Assembly: GCA_002450295.1 (NCBI GenBank)
Contig: DJYX01000097.1
Location: forward strand, 1-13,794
Source of the DNA: Deltaproteobacteria bacterium UBA6967
GTDB taxonomy: Bacteria; SAR324; NAC60-12
Direction of reading: 5' to 3'
Length of the DNA: 13,794 nucleotides
The translations under genes and the position numbers were made by a program. The notes under the pieces were generated by a model. The model searched no databases. It was not told the origin of the DNA and saw nothing but the letters and a program-made list of their open reading frames with translations. Below, in pieces: positions 5,456 to 12,328 of the stretch (the first letter of the stretch is position 1; each line of letters begins with the position of its first letter).

Positions 5456-7149
5456 GCTTGGATTTCCTTAAGCAACATCTGAATTTTTCGTTGTCCCCTA
5501 AACTCATTGAAGCCAACTGTCACCGCTAGTTGATGTGGTTTGACTCCCTGCAATTGCTCAGCAAAATTCCATCCAATGACTTCGGTAGAGCGGGAAAGTA
5601 TCCACTTCACGTGATGATCCTTAAGTAACTGAAATTCCTCTTGTGGGGTTGGCAACGCAAAGAGTGGCTCTGGATTTGCCGCGCCAAAGGGTTCAAGTTG
5701 TTGAATTTGCTCTACCAAAAGCGCATCTGGTCCTTGCTGCGGCAGCTTTCCATCCAGCAGTAGCTGCGGCCTCAGTTGCTTAGGCAACCAGTCTTCACAA
5801 ACTCTTGCAAAAGCAGTGCGGAAAGCCTCAAGATTTTCAGGAGCAACTGTACACCCTGCAGCACCCGCATGACCTCCAAAACGAACTAGCTGGTCAGCAC
5901 ACTCCTGCAGCGCTTCCTTGAGGTGAAAGTCTGGAATCGCTGAACGTCCTGAACCAGTGTATCGTTCAGGATTAGCAGTACTCAACAGAATCGTTGGTTT
6001 GAAGGTCTTTTCAGCTAAACGTGCAGCAACAATCCCATTGATTCCCTCATGAAACTGACCTGAGGCAAGCACCAAACCTTTCTGGTCTTCCTGCTGAGCC
6101 GCTTGCTCAAAGGCAATGGTCAACATCTCCTGTTCTAGGTTGCGTCGCTCTTCATTCATGTCATTGAGTTGCTGGGCAAGTGGCAAAGCCTGATCCAGAG
6201 TTGGACTCAGCAATAGTTCTACTGCCAATGCAGCATCATAAAGACGACCCGCAGCATTCATCAGGGGCGCAAACTTAAATCCTAGTGTTGTTGCGGTAAT
6301 CTCTCCATCAACCCTTTTGACCTGTTTTAACGCTTGGATCGCAGGCCTTGGTTGAGCGTTCATTAATTGTAGACCCGCATGAACAAACAAACGGTTTTCA
6401 TCGCGCAGATCGACTACATCTGCAACTGTTCCCAGCGCAGCAAAATCAAGCAACTGCTTTAGATTTGGTTCTGGCCGTTCTTCATCCCACCAAGCAATGT
6501 CTCGTAGGGCTTTGCGCAAAGCCATCACTAGTTTGAAGGCCACCCCACAGCCGGAAATTTTTTTAAACGGGTAGGAGCAAGCTGGATGGTTGGGATTGAC
6601 GGTAACAGTCTCTGGAAGAGAATCTGGCAGAGCTAGGTGGTGGTCCGTAATTAAAACACTTACACCCTCATTCTGGAGTTGCTGAACTTCTTTGCGAGCA
6701 GTAATGCCGTTATCAACAGTAATCACCAACTCTGGTTGGCGCGACAAGATCACATCGACACTGGCTGGGGTCAGCCCATAGCCGTGCTGTAATCGCTGTG
6801 GAATAAAGTAGTCGAGTTGACTGCATCCTGCGTCGCGTAGAAAACTCAGTAGCAGCGCTGTCGATGTGATTCCGTCGACATCATAATCTCCTAAGATTAG
6901 AATGCGCCGATTCTCTCGCAGGAAAGGCAGCACCAACTCAACTGCTTCCTGCATATGCCGAAGCAAAAATGGATCTCGAAGCTGACGAAGTTCTGGTTGC
7001 AGAAAGATTCCTACTTCATCCGGAGTACAATAGCCGCGACGATACAAGATACCAGCAACCAGCAGGTGCAAGCCTGTTTCTCGGCTTAGAAATTGGTAGA
7101 TACTCTCGTCTGCACTAGCTGCAAATAGCCATTGTTTTTGAACTTCCAT
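5452..7149 (-). CDS. recJ: Single-stranded-DNA-specific 5'-3' exonuclease RecJ
   Basis: RecJ degrades single-stranded DNA 5' to 3' in RecF-pathway recombination, mismatch repair and base excision repair. The sequence carries the DHH phosphoesterase motifs that bind the catalytic metals: GDYDVDGITS (D88, D90, D92), VITVDNGIT (D146) and LITDHH (D169-H171), plus HGYGLTP. The DHHA1 domain has FGGHAGAAGCTV, and a C-terminal OB-like region ends MLLKEIQA. The length from the chosen start is 565 aa, close to the E. coli protein's. The ATG at 7149 lies one base after the stop of the exonuclease gene. A longer frame reaching 7242 would only read through that gene's coding sequence and was rejected. Its stop overlaps the cutA start (ATGA). 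It is the third gene of the recX operon. Confidence 0.95.
   Translation of the reverse strand: MEVQKQWLFAASADESIYQFLSRETGLHLLVAGILYRRGYCTPDEVGIFLQPELRQLRDPFLLRHMQEAVELVLPFLRENRRILILGDYDVDGITSTALLLSFLRDAGCSQLDYFIPQRLQHGYGLTPASVDVILSRQPELVITVDNGITARKEVQQLQNEGVSVLITDHHLALPDSLPETVTVNPNHPACSYPFKKISGCGVAFKLVMALRKALRDIAWWDEERPEPNLKQLLDFAALGTVADVVDLRDENRLFVHAGLQLMNAQPRPAIQALKQVKRVDGEITATTLGFKFAPLMNAAGRLYDAALAVELLLSPTLDQALPLAQQLNDMNEERRNLEQEMLTIAFEQAAQQEDQKGLVLASGQFHEGINGIVAARLAEKTFKPTILLSTANPERYTGSGRSAIPDFHLKEALQECADQLVRFGGHAGAAGCTVAPENLEAFRTAFARVCEDWLPKQLRPQLLLDGKLPQQGPDALLVEQIQQLEPFGAANPEPLFALPTPQEEFQLLKDHHVKWILSRSTEVIGWNFAEQLQGVKPHQLAVTVGFNEFRGQRKIQMLLKEIQA
5465..5469 (-). promoter_or_regulatory. 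Shine-Dalgarno (AAGGA) deciding the cutA start
   Basis: Reading leftward, AAGGA inside the last codons of recJ sits nine bases before the ATG at 5453-5455. It supports that ATG as the original cutA start, and so supports the view that the cutA N-terminus (MNPAPVLL) lies in the same frame as its C-terminus, with a displaced segment between them. Confidence 0.5.
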
Positions 7150-7150
7150 G

Positions 7151-7756
7151 TCAGGATTCAAAGCTTGGGGTATTCTGTAACAAGCCTCCTTGGTCAAGGA
7201 AACCATAAATTTCCCGGCTGATCCATGCATCAGTCGCTGCATAATTCTGCTGACTCTCTGTCAGTTCTTCCTGCTCCCAGTTACTGAGTTGGGCTTTCTT
7301 TGAGATTCGCACATTGAGAAAGATTCCAGCAAGATTTCGTAGTCCACAGGTAACAATCCCCAACTGACGAGCGAGTTGACTAAGTTCAACGAAGCCTTGT
7401 GGTATAAACGCTCCTAATTGCTGAAGGCCCTTGATGTCATCTCGGATGGCTACCCCAACTTTCTGTGACTCCGGTGATGCCAATAGGTCACGCAGTTCTT
7501 CAGGAAATCCGAGCTGGTTCAGGCGAATTAAGTAGACTGTTTCCTGGGTCGCCAATTGCAGTAGGGCAATCGGGAACATCACTCCTTTACGAAAAGAGGG
7601 ACGGGTCTCCGTATCAAATCCAAGCAATTTTTCAGCGTGTAATGCTGGCAGACAGGCCTTGAGACTTTCATGATTTGCCACTAGCTCAATTCTTCCAGAA
7701 TAGCTGACTAGAGGCAACTCACCGACCTCTTCCTTGGTAATGCGCTTGGGGAACAT
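7151..7756 (-). CDS. Single-domain 3'-5' exonuclease (DnaQ fold, RNase D/WRN-exo type)
   Basis: This is a DEDDy-type 3'-5' exonuclease acting on DNA or RNA ends. Visible motifs are Exo I GFDTET (D48, E50), Exo II VGVAIRDDIKGLQ (D106/D107) and Exo III YAATDAW (Y172, D176), the tyrosine marking the DEDDy class. Further family features are ALLQLAT, GLRNLAGI and ISKKAQLSNWE. At 201 aa it consists of the nuclease domain only, without the HRDC domains of RNase D. From memory it is most like stand-alone proteins annotated '3'-5' exonuclease domain-containing'. The ATG at 7756 (MFPKRITKEE) is preferred over an in-frame TTG at 7780, which has no Shine-Dalgarno sequence. It lies between recX and recJ in the same operon, suggesting a DNA-repair role. 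Whether the substrate is RNA or DNA is unknown. Confidence 0.85.
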   Translation of the reverse strand: MFPKRITKEEVGELPLVSYSGRIELVANHESLKACLPALHAEKLLGFDTETRPSFRKGVMFPIALLQLATQETVYLIRLNQLGFPEELRDLLASPESQKVGVAIRDDIKGLQQLGAFIPQGFVELSQLARQLGIVTCGLRNLAGIFLNVRISKKAQLSNWEQEELTESQQNYAATDAWISREIYGFLDQGGLLQNTPSFES

Positions 7757-7795
7757 GAAGGACCTATCGGAGGTTTCCAAATGAGAGAATTCGTA

Positions 7796-8404
7796 TCACA
7801 GAGGATCTTGCGAAAGCACTTGGTTGATCAATTCTTGCGAGAAACCTCGTTGGTAGAGTTTTTGAGCTAACTTTCTTTTCGCTGCAGGATCTGTGGGAAA
7901 TCCGAACTTTCTTACGAGTGCTTCGGCTTTTTCCCTCAAGACAGATTCATCTACCTCTGAGGCCAGGGCTTGATCGATCCACTGCCCGGCAACGCCACGC
8001 TGCTTTAGCTCAGCACGCAGCCGATAAGCGCCCCAAGAGCGATTGGCCATACGGGAACGAACGAAATTCAGAGAGAAGCGTTCATCACAAAGGAACTTTT
8101 GCTCCTCAAGTTGTAACAAGACAGGCTCCACTTCCCTGAATCCAGGGAAGCGCTGTCGTAATTTTTGTCGGAGTTCCCAGATGGAGTGTTCGCGCCGGGC
8201 AAGCAAATCCAGAGATTTTTTATATATCTCACGGAATCGGCCAGCCGATTGAATCTGTTCTAGCAGATCGGGTGAAAGTTGCTGTCCTGCGTATAATGAT
8301 AGCTCTGTCACGGAGAGCGCCAAGATGCGAACTTCCTCACTATCGGAAAGTCGAAGTAGCGCGCTCCCATCTGTTTGCCATTGAATCTGCTCTAACTGCA
8401 ACAT
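7796..8404 (-). CDS. recX: RecX family regulator of RecA
   Basis: RecX binds RecA filaments and restrains recombination and SOS signalling. The 202-aa protein shows the family's three-helix-repeat pattern. SLDLLARREHSIWELRQKLRQR (about 64-85) is the typical 'al.lLa.r.rS..EL..kL...g' opening. It is followed by EPVLLQLEEQKFLCDERF and NFVRSRMANRSWGAYRLRAELKQRGV, then a last repeat with KRKLAQKLYQRGFS. The N-terminal 60 residues form a beta-rich segment seen in longer RecX proteins. The ATG at 8402-8404 lies only six bases from the divergent trmB start and has no Shine-Dalgarno sequence. recA is not in the window. It heads the leftward operon with the exonuclease, recJ, cutA and SPOR genes. Confidence 0.85.
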   Translation of the reverse strand: MLQLEQIQWQTDGSALLRLSDSEEVRILALSVTELSLYAGQQLSPDLLEQIQSAGRFREIYKKSLDLLARREHSIWELRQKLRQRFPGFREVEPVLLQLEEQKFLCDERFSLNFVRSRMANRSWGAYRLRAELKQRGVAGQWIDQALASEVDESVLREKAEALVRKFGFPTDPAAKRKLAQKLYQRGFSQELINQVLSQDPL

Positions 8405-8410
8405 ACAAAT

Positions 8411-9127
8411 ATGAATCTAGAGCAACTAAAAAAATTCCGCATACGAGACCATCGGGAATTGCCAGAACAGGTCTACGAGCGAATGACTCGCACCAATCCT
8501 TATTTGAAGCAGGTGCACGACTATCCAGATCTGCTGTTACCTCATCCCACCTTGGATCAAATCCAGCAGCATTGGGAACCTCTGCGTGAGCGCGCAGAAC
8601 GAGTACATGTGGAGATCGGTTGTGGTTCTGGTGGTTATTTGCAAGCCTGGGCCAGCCAACATCCACAAGATGCGTTCCTCGGCTTTGAGTTACGCTTCAA
8701 ACGCCTAACACTGGCTGCTCGCAAACTGGCTCAAGCTCAGTTGATCAATGCTCTGCTTGTAAAAGACAGGGGGGAACTGCTCGGAGAGTATCTGACTGAA
8801 AAAAGTCTAGACATCCTCCATGTAAACTTCCCAGACCCCTGGCCCAAGAAGGCTCATCGAAAGCACAGGCTGTTTTCCAGTGAATTTCTGGATCGACTGC
8901 TGATTTTCTTTCGAGAAGGTGGAGAAATTCGCTTCAAAACCGATCATCAAGAATACTTCCAGATGGTGCTTGAACTACTCCAGAACCATCCGAACTACAA
9001 GATCGGCACTCTGACGGAAGATCTCTGGAACAGCCCCCTGAATGAGGAAAATATCCCTACGGAATTCGAAAGACTCTTCAAGTCGAAAGGGAATTTTCAA
9101 GTCGGCTTTCTCACTGCCCATTGCTAA
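8411..9127 (+). CDS. trmB: tRNA (guanine-N7-)-methyltransferase TrmB
   Basis: TrmB methylates G46 in the variable loop of tRNAs using S-adenosylmethionine. The sequence shows the SAM motif VHVEIGCGSGGYL (65-77), the acidic FELR loop (92-95), the strongly diagnostic NFPDPWPKKAHRKHRL (139-154), IRFKTDHQEYF and the conserved TEFER near the C-terminus. The length is 238 aa, normal. The N-terminal FRIRDH region resembles the 'R.R.H' found upstream of the methyltransferase core in some TrmB families, supporting the ATG at 8411 over a later Met at 8483. No Shine-Dalgarno sequence is seen. The gene is divergent from recX with a six-base gap and is followed after 69 bases by msrA. Confidence 0.95.
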   Translation: MNLEQLKKFRIRDHRELPEQVYERMTRTNPYLKQVHDYPDLLLPHPTLDQIQQHWEPLRERAERVHVEIGCGSGGYLQAWASQHPQDAFLGFELRFKRLTLAARKLAQAQLINALLVKDRGELLGEYLTEKSLDILHVNFPDPWPKKAHRKHRLFSSEFLDRLLIFFREGGEIRFKTDHQEYFQMVLELLQNHPNYKIGTLTEDLWNSPLNEENIPTEFERLFKSKGNFQVGFLTAHC

Positions 9128-9147
9128 ATTGAGGGAATCACCAAATC

Positions 9148-9176
9148 TTGATCACCATGAGTCGAAAGCATCTATT
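9148..9176 (+). promoter_or_regulatory. Possible weak sigma-70 promoter ahead of msrA
   Basis: In the 69-base trmB-msrA gap, TTGATC (9148-9153) and TCTATT (9171-9176) are separated by 17 bases. Each matches four of six consensus positions. A start near 9183 would leave only a short leader carrying the AAGGAG site. This could give msrA, the amidase, dnaG and rpoD their own promoter. The match is weak and is offered as a candidate only. Confidence 0.25.
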
Positions 9177-9183
9177 TTTCACA

Positions 9184-9189
9184 AAGGAG
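9184..9189 (+). promoter_or_regulatory. Shine-Dalgarno (AAGGAG) for msrA
   Basis: AAGGAG lies seven bases before the msrA ATG at 9197 and fixes that start. It is the clearest ribosome-binding site in the right half of the window. Confidence 0.75.
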
Positions 9190-9196
9190 TGACGGA

Positions 9197-9706
9197 ATGG
9201 AATTGACTAAAGCTACCCTAGCTGGCGGCTGCTTCTGGTGTTTGGAAGCAGTCTACCAGCGTATTGAAGGCATCCACCGCATTGTGAGTGGCTACACCGG
9301 TGGACATACCAACAATCCAGATTATCGCTCAATCTGTTCTGGAATGACAGGACATGCGGAAGTTGTCCAACTCGATTTTGATTCAGAGATAATCGGCTAT
9401 TCTGAGATCTTGGATTGGTTCTGGAGGATGCACGACCCAACAACACTCAATCGTCAGGGCAACGACGTTGGCACCCAATACCGCTCAGCAATTTTTTATC
9501 ATTCCGAAGAGCAACAGGAACTGGCCATGAAATCAAAACAGGAAGTAGCCTCAAGGTTCTCTAGGCCAATCGTTACTGAGATCGTTCCCTTAGGCACCTT
9601 TTATCCTGCAGAAGACTATCATCAAAACTACTATCGCCAGCATCCAGAAAATCCCTATTGCCAAGTCATCATCGCTCCCAAACTCCAAAAGTTGAATTTT
9701 TCATGA
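9197..9706 (+). CDS. msrA: Peptide methionine-S-sulfoxide reductase MsrA
   Basis: MsrA reduces methionine-S-sulfoxide in proteins, using a catalytic cysteine that is recycled by thioredoxin. The catalytic motif GGCFWCLE has Cys12 as nucleophile and Glu17 nearby. Other family blocks are VSGYTGG, GHAEVVQ, MHDPTTLNRQGNDVGTQYRS and FYPAEDYHQNYY. Cys15 in the CFWC motif and a cysteine in NPYCQV near the C-terminus are candidates for the resolving step. The length of 169 aa is typical of a short, cytoplasmic, single-domain MsrA; no MsrB domain is fused. It starts at the ATG behind AAGGAG. Its stop overlaps the start of the nitrilase-family gene as ATGA, so the two are translationally coupled. Confidence 0.96.
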   Translation: MELTKATLAGGCFWCLEAVYQRIEGIHRIVSGYTGGHTNNPDYRSICSGMTGHAEVVQLDFDSEIIGYSEILDWFWRMHDPTTLNRQGNDVGTQYRSAIFYHSEEQQELAMKSKQEVASRFSRPIVTEIVPLGTFYPAEDYHQNYYRQHPENPYCQVIIAPKLQKLNFS

Positions 9707-10548
9707 CAAATACGCCTAGTGAACTGAAGGTTGCCTGTGTGCAGCTAACCTCCGGCATTGACCTCGAATACAATCGCCAACAGGTGGAAGTTGCTTTGCA
9801 GGAAGCGGTTGAAAAAGGAGCACAGTGGATCGTTCTGCCAGAAGCCGTCAACCTATTGCAGCAGAAAAATCCTCTTGCTCGAGCAACAGCCGTTACTGAA
9901 GAAGAAGATCCTGTGCTGAAGTGCTGCCTAGATATCGCTGTCAAAGCAGGAGTCTGGATTCATGTCGGTTCCCTAATTCTCCACAACTCAACTGGCGACG
10001 GACGGTTGCTGAATCGTGGATTCGTCATCGATGATCAGGGGAAGATTCGAGCCCGCTACGACAAAATTCATCTCTTTGATGCCATTCTCAGTGATCAGGA
10101 ATCCTATCGTGAGTCAGCGAGCTTTGAAGCTGGCAAGGAGGCCGTCCTGCTACAAACTCCTTGGGGAGGATACGGAATGAGTATCTGCTATGACATGCGG
10201 TTTCCACATCTATATCGAACGCTCAGTCAGGCTGGTGCGCAATTATTAGCTATTCCCGCAGCTTTCACGCGTCCTACGGGAAAAGCCCACTGGCATACGC
10301 TACTGCGAGCTCGAGCCATTGAAAATGGTTGTTTTGTGATTGCCGCGGCTCAGTGTGGCGAACATCCAGATGGCCGAGCGACCTATGGCCACAGCCTGAT
10401 CATCTCTCCTTGGGGAGAAATTCTGGCAGAGGCTGGAGAGACTCCTTGTAATCTCTACGGGACAATTTCATTGACGGAACCAGAACGAGTCCGTTATAAG
10501 GTACCCGCATGGCAACACCAACCCCAGTTTCGTCTGACCTCCTGCTAA
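9703..10548 (+). CDS. Nitrilase-superfamily carbon-nitrogen hydrolase (Nit1/omega-amidase type)
   Basis: This is a cytoplasmic C-N hydrolase that cleaves an amide through a Glu-Lys-Cys triad. The triad is visible as IVLPEAVN (E47), ARYDKIHLFD (K121) and MSICYDMRFPHLYR (C162). The DMRFP block and the AIPAAFTRPTGKAHWHTLLRARAIEN region fit the Nit1/Nit2 branch (deaminated-glutathione amidase or omega-amidase) better than aliphatic nitrilases. The exact substrate is not certain. From the chosen ATG (9703) it is 281 aa, normal for the branch. An earlier in-frame start at 9658 would lie inside msrA and add nothing conserved. Pairing with msrA hints at oxidative or thiol damage repair, an inference. 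dnaG follows nine bases after its stop. Confidence 0.88.
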   Translation: MTNTPSELKVACVQLTSGIDLEYNRQQVEVALQEAVEKGAQWIVLPEAVNLLQQKNPLARATAVTEEEDPVLKCCLDIAVKAGVWIHVGSLILHNSTGDGRLLNRGFVIDDQGKIRARYDKIHLFDAILSDQESYRESASFEAGKEAVLLQTPWGGYGMSICYDMRFPHLYRTLSQAGAQLLAIPAAFTRPTGKAHWHTLLRARAIENGCFVIAAAQCGEHPDGRATYGHSLIISPWGEILAEAGETPCNLYGTISLTEPERVRYKVPAWQHQPQFRLTSC

Positions 10549-10557
10549 GCTCTGCCG

Positions 10558-12318
10558 ATGCGCTTCAGCGATGATTTTGTTCGTGAGGTAGTCAATCGTA
10601 CTGACCTCGTCCAGTTAATGGAAGAACGAGGTGTCGCTCTACGCCGCACAGGTAGTACCTTCAAAGCCTGCTGTCCTTTCCATTCTGAAAAGACCCCATC
10701 CTTCAACGTCAATCCGCAGCGTGGCTTCTTTCATTGTTTTGGCTGCGGAACTAGCGGTGATGCCATTCGTTTTCTGATGTTGTTCGAACGTTTGACCTTT
10801 GCCGAAGCGGTCACCGACCTCGCCAACAAGGCGGGCGTAGAGTTGCGTCACGAAGGTAAATCGGATCAGCGTAAACCTGACCAGGAAGCTGGTCTGCATG
10901 CTTTACAACTCGCTAGCGACTTCTATAAACAACAACTGCAAGGACCAACTGGACAAGATGTTCGTGCATACTTAGATCAGCGTTATGTCCCTGCAGAATG
11001 GCAGGAACGCTTTCAGCTTGGCTTTGCTCCAGATGATTGGCAGCGACTTCACCAGTATCTCCTTGCCCAAAAAATTCCTGCTCAGATTCAAGAGCAGTGC
11101 GGGCTAGTCAAAATGGCAGAACAGCAAGAGCGTCGCTACGACCGCTTTCGCAACCGACTGATCTTCCCCATTCGGGATGCTCGGGGACGTTGTATCGGCT
11201 TTGGGGGTAGGGTCATCCGTAGCGAAGATCAACCGAAGTATTTGAATAGTCCTGAGACCCCATACTACCGTAAAAGCCAGGTCCTCTACGGTCTTTACGA
11301 AGGCTTGGAAGCGATTCGTCGGAGTCGTGAACTGATCTTTGTGGAAGGGTATCTGGATGTAATCCGGATGCATCAGTATGGCTTCGCCCAGGCAGTCGCT
11401 ACTTGTGGGACCGCGTTAACTCCTGAACACCTGCAGCTGATTCGACGCCACGCCAACTCGGTGGTCTTACTGTTCGATGGTGACGCTGCAGGTCAAAAAG
11501 CAGCTTTGAAGAATTGTCAGTTGTTTCTGCCTGTTCCCCTCGACACCTACATCCTAACACTCCCTGAAAACGAAGATCCTGACAGCTTTTTACAGAATAA
11601 AGGCGAAGAAGCGTTCTCCAAATTGCTAGCGAAGAAGCAGCCTCTCTTAGAGTATTTGATCCGGCAAACTTTAGCAAAATATCCTGAAACTGTCCCCGGA
11701 CGCCAGGAAGCTCTTCGTGAGTTACTCGTCGCAGCTCAGCCGATTCCAAAACTTGAACAGCGCCAGATGGTTTGGGTGCAAATTGCGGAGGCACTACGCC
11801 TACCTAACGAAACAGTTTTTGCTGCAGCAAAAACCTTGACAAATTTCTCAAAAAATAATAGAATGTTCGGTTCTTCAAATTCTGTGATTCGTCAATCACC
11901 GCATTCACCAGACGAGCGGTTTTTGCTGCAAGCGCTGCTGACCGAAGCTCAATTGATGTCTCTTGCGAAGCAGTTTTTGCGTCCAGAAGATTTCCGACAC
12001 TCCCTCTATCGGCAACTGTATGAACAACTGTTGCAGCTCCCAGACGACGCATCTAGCGCCCACCTTCCACAACAATTTGCCAAGGAGCAACCAGAGTTGG
12101 CGCGGGAATTGGCAGCCTTGTACGCCACCGACTTCTTGCACGAACATCTTGAGTCTCAGTTCCGTCTCTCTCTGCGCCGTCTCAAGGAACGTCACCTGCG
12201 AGAATATCGCCAGGAACGCTTGCAGTTGGTAGCGCCCAATTCAACAGAACATGCTCTGTTGGGACGTACCTTACGTCAGATGGAAGAAGAGTTGAACCGC
12301 ATTTTCAAACCTCGCTAA
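10558..12318 (+). CDS. dnaG: DNA primase DnaG
   Basis: DnaG makes the RNA primers for chromosome replication at the fork, working with the replicative helicase. The N-terminal CHC2 zinc ribbon has ligands C39, H42, C60 and C63 ([11 protein letters not shown] ... FFHCFGCG). The RNA polymerase core contains [23 protein letters not shown]. The Toprim domain has [14 protein letters not shown] (E263, D267; the usual EGYMD reads EGYLD) and LLFDGDAAG (D307, D309). The C-terminal 150 residues form the helicase-interacting region. The length of 586 aa is normal. The start ATG is nine bases after the amidase stop, without a Shine-Dalgarno sequence. rpoD starts ten bases after its stop, as in the macromolecular-synthesis operon; rpsU is not beside it here. 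Confidence 0.97.
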   Translation: MRFSDDFVREVVNRTDLVQLMEERGVALRRTGSTFKACCPFHSEKTPSFNVNPQRGFFHCFGCGTSGDAIRFLMLFERLTFAEAVTDLANKAGVELRHEGKSDQRKPDQEAGLHALQLASDFYKQQLQGPTGQDVRAYLDQRYVPAEWQERFQLGFAPDDWQRLHQYLLAQKIPAQIQEQCGLVKMAEQQERRYDRFRNRLIFPIRDARGRCIGFGGRVIRSEDQPKYLNSPETPYYRKSQVLYGLYEGLEAIRRSRELIFVEGYLDVIRMHQYGFAQAVATCGTALTPEHLQLIRRHANSVVLLFDGDAAGQKAALKNCQLFLPVPLDTYILTLPENEDPDSFLQNKGEEAFSKLLAKKQPLLEYLIRQTLAKYPETVPGRQEALRELLVAAQPIPKLEQRQMVWVQIAEALRLPNETVFAAAKTLTNFSKNNRMFGSSNSVIRQSPHSPDERFLLQALLTEAQLMSLAKQFLRPEDFRHSLYRQLYEQLLQLPDDASSAHLPQQFAKEQPELARELAALYATDFLHEHLESQFRLSLRRLKERHLREYRQERLQLVAPNSTEHALLGRTLRQMEEELNRIFKPR

Positions 12319-12328
12319 GTGTGAGCCC

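Noticed and set aside
7150..7242. A longer recJ reading frame beginning at 7242
   Set aside because: The extra 31 residues lie wholly within the coding sequence of the upstream exonuclease gene, in another frame; the ATG at 7149, one base after that gene's stop, gives a normal-length RecJ.
8272..8666. Overlapping frames on both strands across the recX/trmB junction
   Set aside because: They lie antisense to, or out of frame with, the well-supported recX and trmB genes and have Arg/Ser/Ala-rich shadow composition.
9658..9702. Upstream start for the nitrilase-family gene inside msrA
   Set aside because: The added residues (from the end of msrA) have no family similarity, and the ATGA overlap at 9703 is the typical coupled start.
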